Source of the DNA: Leptidea sinapis
Taxonomy: Eukaryota; Arthropoda; Insecta; Lepidoptera; Pieridae
Direction of reading: 5' to 3'
NCBI RefSeq assembly: GCF_905404315.1
Contig: NC_066266.1
Coordinates: 3,603,501 to 3,667,500, forward strand
DNA length: 64,000 nt
Part shown: positions 9,826 to 21,485 of the stretch, in pieces
How positions within the stretch are numbered: the stretch's first letter is position 1
How the letters are laid out: each line of letters opens with the position of its first letter
Notes under the pieces: generated by a model
Told to the model about the DNA's origin: nothing
What the model saw: only the letters and a program-made list of their open reading frames with translations
The model's database searches: none
Program-made: the position numbers and the translations under genes

Positions 9826-10261
9826 TTAAAAATATAATAACTAAACTAATATTTCTGTCTAGAGTAATATTGAGAACAATAAACCACGAAGTGGCGTATC
9901 ATAGCTGGATATTTCATAAACGCGCCAGCATGTGGCCACTTGACGAGTACTCGACAAGCTCAAACAAATGTTCACAAGTGTCCGGTGTGAAGCGCCCTTA
10001 TTAAGATTCAATGGACAGGTTATTATTAACTTTTTAACCAACGTTAAAAAAAACAATTATATGGTTTTACAAACCGCAATGCAAGTGAATTATAATTATT
10101 TATTTATTTTATTTATGCATTGTTTTTTTATAATATTAATTTTAAAAAAAGCAAACGGGAACTGAGTAAAATTTAACTTGCAAGATTTGATTACAGACAG
10201 ACAACGGAACAGGTGAAACTAAGTAAATAAAAATGCTTGTCATAATAATAAAAATTAAAAA
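9826..10261. other. AT-rich, nothing recognised
   Basis: Overlapping short frames on both strands near 9860-10160 have no recognisable product. Confidence 0.5.
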
Positions 10262-10330
10262 AACGTGATAAAAAGGCTCGAACCTGGGACCTTCTGCACA
10301 ACGAGCATATGTGTTAACCGCTGTTCCGTG
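10262..10330 (-). repeat. tRNA-like fragment
   Basis: On the minus strand the block gcggttaacac is followed by caggttcgagcc (box B-like). Acceptor pairing is not convincing, so a retroposon head is more likely than a gene. Confidence 0.4.
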
Positions 10331-10991
10331 ATATATATCTAGTAAGTAAGTGTTAGGTTATTTTCGTTACGGAATTTCTGGATTCGGTCGCCACGCTCAA
10401 GGCCCGCGATAGAAGCTATGCAATAGCTTAAAAGAACAAATGTAGATATACCTAGATATTATATTTCTTTTCTGAACAAAATTTTACAACAAATGATAAA
10501 ATTCGTGGTCTTCCTTTTATTTCTGATGCTTTGTTAAGTAGCACCAAATAAGCATTATGATGCAGACTTTCGATCCGTATGATATTTTTTCTCGAAAAAA
10601 TTTTGCTTAAATGAGACGAAGTGGCAAGATACTAATTTTCACTCTTTTAAATAAAAATTTACAGCGCAAGCATGTTACAAAATATTAAGTTAAGATATAA
10701 ATGCTTACCGCCTCAGTAGAAAAGAAAAAAATATTTTAAAAATTATATTCATTACTGTAGCTTAAAAAACTTAATGAAAATCAGGCCTAGGTTTAGTTTA
10801 TAGTTAGACGTATAAAAGAATTATACCTACGTATACATAAAAACGCATGTTAATAGTAAAAGAAAATTTTTCACCAAGATAATATTAACGATTCCTGCTA
10901 TTGCTGAAATTAGGTGCCAGGCGAAGCCAAGGGCAATCTCAATACACCCTCGTAGGAAAATCCTTCCTTTTCGCGAGTGATGACAATGACA
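10331..10991. other. AT-rich, nothing recognised
   Basis: No supported feature; a T run (10991-11004) marks the tail of the next LINE. Confidence 0.5.
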
Positions 10992-11755
10992 ATTTTTTTT
11001 TTTTTATGGAATAGGAGGACAAACGAGCGTACGGGTCACCTGGTGTTAAGTGATCACCGCCGCCCTCACTCTCCTGCAACACCAGAGGAATCACAAGAGC
11101 GTTGCCGGCCTTTAAGGAAGGTGTACGCGCTTTTCTTGAAGGTACCCATGTCGTATCGTCCCGGAAACACCGCACACGGAAGCTCATTCCACAGCTTCGT
11201 GGTACGAGGAAGAAAGCTCCTTGAAAACCGCACTGTGGAGGACCGCCACACATCCAGATGGTGGGGATGAAATCCTAACTTGTGGCGTGTCGTGCGAAGG
11301 TGGAATTCGGCGGCAGGAATCAGGTTGAACAGCTCTTCGGAACACTCCCCGTGATAGATGCGGTAGAAAACACACAATGAAGCGACGTCTCTACGCAACG
11401 CCAAATGATCCAGCCGTTCACAGAGTACTGGGTTCCCGACAATTCGAGCTGCTCTGCGTTGCACGCGGTCAAATGGATCGAGCTGATACTGGGGTGCGCC
11501 AGACCAGAGATGACAGCAATACTCCATGTGAGGCCGGACCTGCGCTTTGTAGAGCGCTAGAATGTGGGCCGGCTTGAAGTATTGCCGTGCTCTATTTATG
11601 ACGCCCAGTTTCTTTGAAGCCAGTTTGGCTTTGCCCTCCAGATGGCCACGGAATTGGCAATTGCTCGAGATTTCGAGACCCAGTATTCCGATACTAGGCG
11701 AGGCTTTAAGGGAAGTGTTCTCGAAGAGAATGCTACAATTTGAAGAAAGCTAATC
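10992..11755 (-). pseudogene. Jockey-like LINE (family J3) reverse transcriptase C-terminus, 5'-truncated
   Basis: The minus-strand frame is open from about 11740 down to 11066. It starts with the ILGLEISSN..FRGHLEGKAK thumb region, continues KLGVINRARQYFKPAHILAL and RPHMEYCCHLW, then QRRAARIVGNP, SLCVFYRIYHGECSEELFNL, WRSSTVRFSRSFLPRTTKLW and the end GRYDMGTFKKSAYTFLKGRQ. A 3' UTR and a poly(A) tail (T run on the plus strand) follow. The catalytic YADD half is absent, so it is a classic 5'-truncated LINE insertion. It is the best-preserved J3 copy in the window. Confidence 0.85.
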
Positions 11756-12240
11756 TTTTATTTGAAAGTTTTATTGAATATTATATTATTATTGTATATT
11801 TCAATGGTTTGATTAAAAATTGTAACTCACCGTTATAAATCATCCCGTCAAAGTATTCAATTTCCAAAATAAAGAAGAATTCCGCGCAAAAAAGTTGAAC
11901 TTATAAATTCCGACTGAAATAACGATGTTAATAAAATTTACGTAAACAAAGTCGCGGGTAGTCGCTAATAATAATAAATTTCACTTCATAACAGTCAGTG
12001 AAGAGTACTGAGTGCAACCGTAACCAACGAAAACTAATAAGAAAATCTGCTTTTGTTGACTTTATCTAATTCAATAACATCACAAAATCTTCAACTAATT
12101 ACTTACAATAAATGTTGCCAAACCTATAAATTAAATAGCCACAAAGACCGCAACTTCCCCGCAATATTATCATCAAAATTTCATTACTTACCCATATCAA
12201 ATAACATTTTACATCAATACGACGCATAACCGTCAGATGT
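11756..12240. other. AT-rich, possible Helitron-like end
   Basis: Around 11940-11972, aaacaaagtcgcgggtagtc resembles the terminal hairpin region of family H1 at 2985-3011, but the CTAG end is altered. Otherwise nothing is seen. Confidence 0.35.
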
Positions 12241-12560
12241 ATTAGGAAAATGAATAATAAATCCGAGCCACAGACAATAGAGGCATTAGGCACCATAGAC
12301 AAGTTTACAAGGGGCCAGAGCCGTGCGTCAACTCTATTATTTATGGATTCTTTAACATGTAAGAGGTATCGAATGGAGGGGAGTTATATTGGACATTTGG
12401 TGCAAGGAAGTATTTCTTATGGCTCGCTGGGTTTCGAGAGGGCTTGGGGCTTTGTGGCACAGGTTGATATTGGGTTGCCAAATCTGTGGTTTGCTTTTTG
12501 CAATTAACTAACCATTTCATGTGGATTTGTCTGTTAGAAATGAAGAATATAAAATATTGC
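12241..12560. other. Unrecognised stretch with overlapping frames
   Basis: Frames of 85 aa (+, 12250-12507) and 73 aa (-, 12341-12562) overlap. Neither resembles a known protein or has splice context. Probably chance. Confidence 0.3.
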
Positions 12561-13624
12561 AAGCCTGTTGAATTGATTACCTCCTCTCATATTTGAAGAG
12601 TTGGGTGCCAAATTAGATTTAGATAGTTATATAGAATAGATAATTTAAATATAAGTACTATTACCAAATACCATTAATCTTCATGCATATTAATAAAATA
12701 GAACTTCTCTGGGTTAATCTTCAGAACTAATAAAGTCCTCTGGTAGAAACTTAAACATACTCCTACTTACTACTCAAGAGAAAAATTCCAATATACCCAT
12801 CATATTTTGGCCAATCATCATCATTATCGGTCAAGCGTTTATGAATTAAAAAAGTCATACATCATAGATAATTGTTTAACCAATCATTGAAGTAGGGTTA
12901 CAGGTCATCCCTTCAAGTCCAGTGTATTTACAAAAACCTGCAAATCGCATTTAAAAATAACTTTCTTCCTCGTGCTAACAGCTACGACCGAGAGCTACCT
13001 TAAAAAGTATTTACATCCTCTTTGCGTTAATAAAACTTTTTTACCTTATTACTTCAAGCAAACGGTTCGAAGCTATACAGCCAGGTCTTTGTTGTTGCTT
13101 GATGTCTACATACGCAATTAATGCATCTTTAGAAATATCAATAATTTCTATATTGTATTACAAAAAAAAAGAATTAAAATTCACAAAACATCATTATTCA
13201 TCATTAACGGACCCCGTCCAATGAATAATAATTTCATTAAACTTACAAATTAAGTTCCGCATTGTGTCGTAAAAATGGTTTTATATGACTTGGCGTCTGC
13301 CACGCCCTCTGGCGATAAAGATTCGAAAATGTGATACATATTAATATTAAAAAAGATGGCGGATTTGTCTTGAATAAAATTACATGTTGTAAGTTTAGTT
13401 ACTTTATTTTTAAGTTTTCCAGGAACAAGGATAGGGTTTGATTTATGGTGGTTTTATATTAACTTCTAGCACTGAAGTATCGCACAAAATGAAGCCCAAA
13501 AGTGCACTTCAGTGTAACTTGTACAAGAACAACAATGTATTATGATGATTCAACATTCAAGTAATTGTTTTTTTTTAATATTTAATGCTTTTACAAAGCC
13601 ATTATCAGCTAATGCAATCTACGT
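12561..13624. other. AT-rich, nothing recognised
   Basis: About 1 kb with no supported gene. The block tatttacatcctctttgcg near 13008 also occurs near 1975 and may be an old family E trace. Confidence 0.45.
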
Positions 13625-13765
13625 AAAAGTAAAAGGAGGAGGTTCTCAATTTGATTTGTATTTTTTTTATGTAGGTAGATTACGCTGAGACTTATGATCC
13701 GATTTACATAATTCAATCATTTATTTGATGCGGAATGTTTGCCATTTGGTCCCATAATTGACATA
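13625..13765 (+). repeat. Dispersed repeat (family P), partial
   Basis: Contains aaaggaggaggttctcaatt and later atgcggaatgtttgccattt. The same two blocks occur in reverse order and strand at 58570-58745, and the first block at 35962. Confidence 0.6.
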
Positions 13766-15447
13766 GTTTGGCCCAGTACTTTTCATTTTATAAATTTTAT
13801 TTAATGAATAGTTTTATTTACGTGGATGAGATAATTATAGTTGGTATACGGTTTTTTAGGAGTTTCATTTAGCTCCTTATTTTTTATTATAAAGTATTAA
13901 CTCTTGTCCCGATAAGTGGGTCTTATGCAACCTGCCATTCATAGCCAACAAACGTTCTTCATCATATTCCAGTGATTCCATCATATCACAAGAACGTGAA
14001 ATAGAGTTTCGAGCGGCATTTTTTCGGAGTCGATTAATTTTTTCCGTTCCCATTTTTTGGGATTGTTACTTAAAAAAATTGTATTGTATATAATATGACA
14101 ATAAAAGCAACGAAATTAATAAATTAATAAAATACAACCTATTTATAAGTTTGAAGGTAGTGGGTATCTTTGAGCGAGATAGCTTCGTCTAGAACAAAAC
14201 AACCCAAGCGGGCAGGTACCGACTTAAGCCCTATCAATAGGTAGTATTTTTTATTTTAAATAAAATACAGCTCATGCTTCTTAGTGATAGTATAACAATT
14301 ATTCTATTATTCTAGTGAAATAATTTTTAAAATCAGTCAAGTAGTTTTGGAGTTAAGTCAATATACATGAACAAAAATGCGTATAATATCTATTATTGTA
14401 GATTACAACAGCACTTCAAATCAAACCTATTATATTAGTAAAGCTGTATTGGCTAACATACAAACATCATTTGACATAAATTTTATAATGTTGTGTATGC
14501 CCATAACAATAATTGAAGAACATAGTATTATGAAAGTAAAAATCCGTAAAGTATGTTTTTATTTTCACGAATACTTATGTTTAATTTGCAAAAGATTTCA
14601 CTTTCACAAAAAATATAATCCACAGAACGACAAAATACCGTATCGAAACGGCGTCTCATCATATTTTAGTACAAAACAAAGATCAAAGCAGCAACCGGGA
14701 AGAAATTCATGCGAAATAAAACATTTTATAAACGCGCCTCTCTAAATGGCGGGAAATTGAATTCAACGGTTTGGCGGACCCAAAGAGAATGTCTTTGAAT
14801 GTAAAATTCAATTTCTTCGCGCCAATCAAACTTGCACGGATAAATTTGCCGAACCATAGACTTGTGAGCGTTCGATTTTCGAATATCATTTAATTTTCTT
14901 GATACTTGATTATTGAATCCAACATTATTTTATCATTTCTTTTCTTGGCATCTTAATAATATTACTATTATTCACTTCTTTTTCTTCAAAAACTGTGATA
15001 AAATTACTTAACATAATATTTTAACACGAAGATATCCATGATAGAGCCAAGAATAAGTAAAATTAAATTAGTTTTTTAGAGTTGTTTATTAGGGGGACAA
15101 TCCCCTTAAAATGTGCTCTACAAAGATCACGAAAAGTCGGTTTAAATAAATAAATTATAAAAAAAGTAACCTTACACATTTAAGACTCGCTTTTATGAAT
15201 GAAAATATTTTTTATAGTTTATTTTTATAGCATTTATTTATTACGTGTCTATATTTAATAGTTCAAGGGTCAAGAAATGAACGCCGAGAAAAAAAAATAT
15301 ATTACAAGAATAAGTCTAATTTATAAACTTTTTACTTGTGCTATGATGTTTTGGTACTCGCCAAACTCCACGATTCTAGGATTGACCTGGTTATAGTAAT
15401 AATAAGTTTTGCTAGTTTTAAAAATAATAGTTTTTGATAACTTTTTA
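13766..15447. other. AT-rich, no supported gene
   Basis: A 122-aa plus-strand frame (14377-14745) has low-complexity AT-driven composition and no recognisable domain. The rest holds nothing I can name. Confidence 0.45.
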
Positions 15448-15729
15448 CCAGTGGGAGGCTCCTTTGCACAGGATGAAACTGCCGTGAAGCAGTAATGTGT
15501 AGACATTACTGTGTTTCGGTGGAAAGGGCACCGTAGCTAGTGAAATTACTGGGCAAATGAGACTTAACATCTTATGTCTCAAGGTGACGAGCGCAGTTGT
15601 AATGCCGCTCAAAATTTATGGGGTTTTTCAAGAATCCTAAGTGGCACTGCATTGTAACGGGCAGGGTGCCTCAATCACTACCAGCTGAACGTCCTGCTCG
15701 TCACGTCCCTTATTTTCATAAAAAAAAAC
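15448..15729 (+). repeat. Family A SINE-like copy with A tail
   Basis: Runs from ccagtgggaggctcctttgc to cttattttcataaaaaaaaa. The terminal A run and fixed 3' end support spread by reverse transcription. About 45 bases near the 5' end (the atgccggctag...cctatttctg block) are missing. Confidence 0.75.
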
Positions 15730-15757
15730 CTGCACCTACACTTAATATAAAATACTC

Positions 15758-15828
15758 GAATGGTTGGCTAAGATGGAAAGAGCGCTCGGCCGTAACCCGA
15801 GAGGTGCGGGTTCGAGTCCCACATCGTT
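15758..15828 (+). repeat. tRNA-like sequence, pseudogene or SINE head
   Basis: Box A-like ggctaagatgg, a strong anticodon stem ctcgg/ccgag, and box B gcgggttcgagtccc. Its acceptor ends do not pair, and the base before the putative anticodon is C rather than T. It is unlikely to be a working tRNA. Confidence 0.5.
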
Positions 15829-15936
15829 TATTAATTTTGGTAACAAATTTAATTTGTATAATTAATCGCGGAGGTGACGGATATCAATTTAAAAATAACA
15901 AATTTTTTACCACGTGTAAGTGTTAAGTTCAAGTTC

Positions 15937-16248
15937 ACCAGTGCAGTGGGAGGCTCCTTTGCACAGGATGCCGGCTAGATTATGGGTACCACAACTGAGC
16001 CTATTTCTGCCATGAAGCAGTAATGTGTAAACATTACTGTGTTTCGGTCTCAAGGGCGCCGTACCTATTGAAACTACTGGGCAAATGTGACTTAACATCT
16101 TATGTCTCGAGGTAACGAGCGCAGTTGTAGTGCCGTTCAGAATTATTGGGGTTTTAAAGAATCCGGGGATGCACTGCATTGTAATAGGCAGCGTTTCAAT
16201 TACCATCAGCTGAACGTCCTATGCACTCCACGTCACTTATTTTCATAA
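15937..16248 (+). repeat. Family A copy
   Basis: A nearly full copy from agtgggaggctcctttgcac to cttattttcataaaaaa. It lies directly behind another plus-strand copy and a tRNA-like block. Confidence 0.75.
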
Positions 16249-16432
16249 AAAACGCATGTCATTTGTCGCAAGACAAATAAAAATTTAAAATAAATCTTCT
16301 CTGTAACAATCTGCAATTGATGGTAAGTAATTATTATCTCACGCACTAACATTGAAATGGCTGGCTGCATTGAAGGACAGTAGAGACCACGGGCCCACCA
16401 GGTAAACGAAGCATTGGTAGACCAAACCAGCG

Positions 16433-16867
16433 ATAAAAGGCATAAAAGGCATTTATTTTCTGAAAATTGATTCCTTTAGAATTCTTTTTGAAGTCATTTC
16501 TAATAACTACTAGATACTACTACCGCTTCGGAAACAAATGGCGCTCTGAGAGAGAAGAAGGGGCGCAAGAAACTCTCCCAGCATTCTTTTTTTGCGCTGT
16601 ATATTGTACAGTCATTTCTATCGCTATAAATAATTACAATCTAGTCCCAGGCTGTCCGATCATTTAGATATTCAGCAATGGAGTAATAGGAGTTACGACA
16701 GAGCCATTTTTTTATAAAACATTTAAATTTATTTATAGATTATGCTTGAACAGTGGCTGGGACTTTATTATAGAAGTGTATACATTTACCTACCCTTAAA
16801 GCTATTATGTATCTTATGAAACCTACTAAAATTAGTTACAAGCAATCCCTTATTTCTATTGTTATAA
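16433..16867 (-). mobile_element. Jockey-like LINE (family J2), longest 3' UTR copy
   Basis: Reads in reverse from the 3' terminus (ggcataaaaggcatttattt) through gctactaccgcttcggaaac-type sequence, the aggctgtccgatcatttaga block, and acagtggctgggacttta to ttagttacaagcaatccctt. In the 58838 copy that last block is followed by RT coding sequence. This copy stops at that border. Confidence 0.7.
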
Positions 16868-16980
16868 GATAGGCGGATGAGATCGTGGAGGCGGTGGGGA
16901 GAACCTGAATCGATTAGGGCAAGGATACGGAAAAAGGGAAAAATTTGTGGTAGGCCTAGACCTAAAATGGGCCCATAACT
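16868..16980 (+). mobile_element. RTE-like LINE scrap
   Basis: A plus-strand frame with WADEIVEAVGRT resembles the RW.DDI...G..W block at the end of RTE-type reverse transcriptases. It abuts J2. Confidence 0.4.
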
Positions 16981-17814
16981 AAAGGTAAATAGGAAAAAAC
17001 AATAAATTTGGTCACTTTAATGAAACTAACATTAGATTTAAGCACATTAAATTACTGCCAAAATTTAATTTTAATAAAGGATATGGAATAAATGCTTTAT
17101 TTATATTTTTTTATATATTTCTAAATAGACCCCTTATCGTAAACTTTAAAATTGTGTAGAAAAGACATATTTTTAAGATGTGTTTAAGTTTCTCACAATT
17201 CATACTTTTAAATAAAACAATACTCAGGCGACATTATATTACTGAGAACCTCCAAATAGGTTTTAGTCGATCAAACTTTTTATTTATATTTTTGACTATG
17301 TACCCTATATTTTGAATTATAACATTCACTTGACTACAATAATAATGATAATCGTATACAGTGGCAACACTCGAATTTGTCCGTTTGTTTTGGCGCCAAC
17401 GGCGACGATTAGCCGCCAATCCTCTTGATTTATTCGAATTTCGAACGCCACCATTTTAAGTCACGTGTGCTTCGCAAATAAGGGAATGGAAACCTTAGCG
17501 ATATACGGGATGTTTGAAAACTGCAGTTTTTCGATTTTTATATTAAAAAATCTAGAAGAAACTTTAACTTAGCCTTTTGCGCTATTGATATTTTTGACAG
17601 GTTTATTAATTATATTTTGATATCACATACAATATACTGTTTATCGACCAGATAGCCCCCACCAAACTATGATATTTTTCATAAAACCTTGTGCAAAAGC
17701 TCTTCAATTGTGAAAATGTTTTCAACAGGGAAAAGTATACTTATGTCCTTGTCACCCGCGTATCGATACAGCAAGATAATATGAATATGAGAAACATAAT
17801 AATGACTTAATAGG
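16981..17814. other. AT-rich, nothing recognised
   Basis: No supported gene. A small GC-richer block around 17385-17430 has no assigned function. Confidence 0.45.
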
Positions 17815-18060
17815 AAACTCCCGCATCACGTTGACGTCTGGCATTCCACAATTGCGCGTTTTGCAAGATATTTCTTACCTCGCACAGCCACTTTGTGGGA
17901 TCAACTACCGGCTGGTGTTTTCCCGAACAGATACGACTTATAGAGACCTTCAAGAAAATAGCATACTCCCACCTTAAAGGCTCGTAACTCATGTTGTGAC
18001 ACCTGTTGTTGCGGATGTCCATGGGCGGTTGCCTCACGATCCCGTGAGTATCTTGCCCAT
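17815..18060 (+). mobile_element. LINE C-terminal fragment (J3-related variant J3b)
   Basis: The plus strand reads LCGINYRLVFSR, then a YRDLQENSILPP region and TPVVADVHGRLP. These are decayed forms of the LWN.LPAGVFPxRYDLxTFKKRAYS...TPVVADVHGR ending known from insect LINEs. Frame changes make it non-functional. Confidence 0.65.
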
Positions 18061-19605
18061 TTGCCCCATACACAAAAAAAACTCGAAAAAAAAATTACAA
18101 TGGCAGAAAACGATGCCAGTTCCTAGCATAATTAACTCATTCCAATTTTGAATTCAAAACTAAAAATAAGATGTTTGTATGTTGTAATAATATATTATAT
18201 CGCCAGACTAATTATTATGATCAGCCTGTATAATCGTCTGCTAAAATACGATACGGTAATTGGAGCACTCAATTTGCGCGCCACTTGCCTGTCGCGTGTC
18301 ACGCGCCCCTATTCAATTGTCTATGCTCTATACAGATCCTTACTCTACGCGCGGCTCATTGTCTATGCCTATGTTGTCTGATAAAATTTAATATTTTGAA
18401 TCCTAATAAATGGCACTTTGAACCGGTTTCTCTCGGTCGAATTCATTCACTCTTTGTTCCATGCCTCCGTAAATATGAAACGGTACGTTACCACGAACTT
18501 AATCACTCACCCTGATGAAGCACCTCCGAATGGTCTAAAACTAGCCACTACCAACACCAATCTAGGGTAAAGCCGATTAAAAAAAAGCTATTGATGTCAC
18601 ACGAAAGTTTTAATAATGCATAGTTATAATATAAAATAAGATGGCAATGGGACCAATTCGGGAATATGTGAATAAAATGTCAAAAAAAAAGAGTATAGCA
18701 AGTTAGTACACTAGTTTTTTTTTAAATATGGTGAGACCGCTTTGTAGCGTGTCTAAAGTCGTTTGGCTTATTATAAAATTATAATAAACTATAAGTTCTT
18801 GGTATACGAGATGTAACAATGTCTAATTCGGTGTTAATGGTTAATTCACTTATTGCTCGTCATGCTGTTGACTGCCTTAAACTGAGTTAAGTAGCCATAA
18901 TTATTACATTTTGGAGCTCATGTTTCGATATCCAAAATTTGAAGTATATAATGACTCTCAGCCACTGACCTCTACTATTTACCACTGGACTGTCAAAGTG
19001 TTTTTGTGCCTGTTTGATATTCGCCATTTTGGAACTGTTGGCCATGTAGCGAGAGTCTGCGGTACTAAAACTAGTGATGACAACCTCAGCAGACACCGAC
19101 AGATGGTCGGAAACTATTTATAAAAGCAAAAATGTACTTTATTACGTTGATTCTTGAAGTATAAATAACACGGAAAACGAACGAAATTAATACAAAATGC
19201 AAAAGTACTTCAGAGTATTATACGTTCCTTCGCAGCCATTTGTATTATACGTCAAAATTAGTTCTCTGGACGCTCGCGAGTGGCGCTTCAAATAGGCACA
19301 ATAAATTTGCTGTCAAACATATGGAATAGCATGTCCAGTGGTATTTATACAGGTCAGTGCTCTCAGAGGTCAAAATCCGTTACCTCGTCTGAATATGCAG
19401 AATAGTGTCGGTACCGCAAAGATTGCGTTGTCGTTGCCTTTCATAAAAGAGACAGAAGACTCTGGTTCAATCCCTACCCTTCATATACCAATGTGATGTC
19501 AGTTTAGATTAAAATAAATTTATTTCTTATTCAAATCAAATGAAAACCTCGTCTAGGTCAGGAATGACATTTATAAATAGCAAAAGATGTTTTTCTTTAA
19601 CTTAT
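18061..19605. other. AT-rich, no supported feature
   Basis: About 1.5 kb. Short frames (for example 18148-18515 plus, 18887-19123 both strands) do not resemble proteins. Confidence 0.45.
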
Positions 19606-19908
19606 CTTCTTTTTTATGAAAATAAGGGACGGGACGAGCAGGACGTTCAGCTGATGCTAATTGATACGCCTTGCCCATTACAATTCAGTGCCGCTCAGGA
19701 TTGGGATTGAAAAACCCAAAAATTATGAGTCGCACTACAATTGCGCTCGTCACTTTGAGACATAAGATGTTCAGTCTCATTTGTCCAGTAATTTCACTAG
19801 CTACCTTCAGACCGAAACAGTGTAATATTTACACGTGACTGTTTTACGGCAGAAATAGTCAGTAACCATAAATTAACCGACATCCAGTGCAAAGGAGCCT
19901 CCCACTGG
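19606..19908 (-). repeat. Family A copy, reverse
   Basis: Starts with a T run and tgaaaataagggacgggacg, ends with ggagcctcccactgg. The gagacat...gtctca and tgccgctcagg...gagtcgcac pairings are still visible. Confidence 0.75.
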
Positions 19909-20246
19909 TTTCTTTTAACTGTTACCACCACATCAGAAAAAGTTGTGCTTTAAGAAGATTAATTGGCACGAAACTCATTGCAACTGCTTTAAATCAACAT
20001 CAAAAAGCTTCATCGACTGACAAATTATTTTAATTGGAATATGTTTTGACGTAAAAAAGCATTAATCACTTAAAGACTTACATGGGATCATTATAATTGA
20101 TATGTAACAGATTATATTCGTTTCGCCGTTCGTTGTTGTGTCTATACGGTTGCAACACAATCCCCAATACCTTTAATTGATAGACCAGACTTGCTGGCAA
20201 AACTGTTTATTAATGTACCTCGAAGCCAACGTCCATTTGTTGCAAT
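19909..20246. other. AT-rich spacer
   Basis: Nothing recognised. Confidence 0.45.
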
Positions 20247-20480
20247 CATCATCATCATCAGCCGGAAGACGTCCACTGCTGGACAAATTCCTCCCCCAAA
20301 GATTTCCACGACGCTCGGTCCTGCGCTGCCCTCATCCAACGTATTCTCGCCATCTTGACCGGATCGTCGGTCCATCTTGTGGGGCCTACCAACGCTGCGT
20401 ATTCCGGTACGTGGTCAACATTCGAGGACTCGTCGAACTATGTGCCCTGCCCACTGCCACTTCAGTTTCGCAATCGTTTA
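20247..20480 (-). mobile_element. RTE-like LINE 3' end
   Basis: In reverse: tail with gccggaagacgtccactgct, the ggaaatctttgggggaggaa block and the latter part of the RT frame (MDRRSGQDGENTLDEGSAGP on the minus strand). Confidence 0.75.
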
Positions 20481-20677
20481 ATTATTTTAATAACGATAGT
20501 TATTACATTCCTCGGTGAAAATTCTCCAACCAAGCAAATGTCGAGAAAATTTAATGAATACCAATGGGCTTAAAATATTTGATAATAAATCTTCTAAATT
20601 TCATAAGAAGTAAATACTTTTATTTTCTATTGGACTTACTTTTAAATTTCACATATTTTTATACACCACCACACAAC

Positions 20678-20935
20678 CAGTGGGAGGCTCCTTTGCACCG
20701 GATGCCGGCTAGATTATGGATAGGCACCACAACGGCGCCTATTTGTGCCGTGATGTAGTAATGTGTAAACATTACTGTATTGCGGTCTGAAGGGCGCCGT
20801 AGTGCAATTATTGGGAAAATGAGACTTAACATCTTATGTCTCAAGGTGACAATTGGTGGTGACAAAGGTGTAAATTTTTGGGATTTTCAAGAACTTGAGC
20901 GGCCCAGAACGTTCTTCAGGGAAGGGACCAGCCCT
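20678..20935 (+). repeat. Family A copy, 3' part lost
   Basis: Good 5' half (accagtgggaggctcctttg). It decays after the gtctcaaggtgac block. Confidence 0.7.
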
Positions 20936-21120
20936 TATGGAAATTTAAAAAAAAAAACCAACCGCGCCCTCATATATAATAAAATTCGAATTTAGAACTG
21001 GAAACTGCTGGATTGTGACATTTCAAGTAATATGCTCTTTTTTACACGCTTTTTTTATCTTCGCCTGTATGTATGTTTGTTTGTAACCAATTCATTTGGG
21101 TATGATTTTGACCCACTTTA

Positions 21121-21152
21121 AAGGCCCATTTAGACGGGGTAAGTTTCTCGTA
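21121..21152 (+). repeat. Harbinger left terminal inverted repeat
   Basis: Pairs with 23001-23033. Inside it, tttctcgta (21144-21152) also pairs with tacgagaaa (21161-21169), forming a subterminal hairpin. Confidence 0.8.
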
Positions 21153-21485
21153 CGTTTCCTTACGAGAAACCATACTCTACTATCACAAGCAATAATCGCC
21201 ATAACACAATCGTATCCAAATTTTTACATACAGGCAAGAACTAAAATCTCGCCTACGATTATGTCATACGAGATTAGCATATGACTCATCGCTAGGCGAT
21301 AATTGCCTATGATAGTGTTTACACAACAAAAGTATAGTAAGCAGATTCTTGCTTATGAGAGTCTCGACTTGTATAAACACGATCTCTATGACATATTTTC
21401 AAGTTGATACGAGTATCATACAAATCGTTTTTAGAGCGAGATTTGTCAGTCGAGTTAAGTGAATACTAGTAAATAATTCGTAAAA

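Noticed and set aside
14377..14745. 122-aa plus-strand frame
   Set aside because: AT-driven composition, no domain, no splice or codon support. Treated as chance.
15758..15828. Possible functional tRNA (anticodon GTA, Tyr)
   Set aside because: Acceptor ends do not pair, the base 5' of the anticodon is C instead of T, and no intron as expected in animal tRNA-Tyr. Kept only as tRNA-like.
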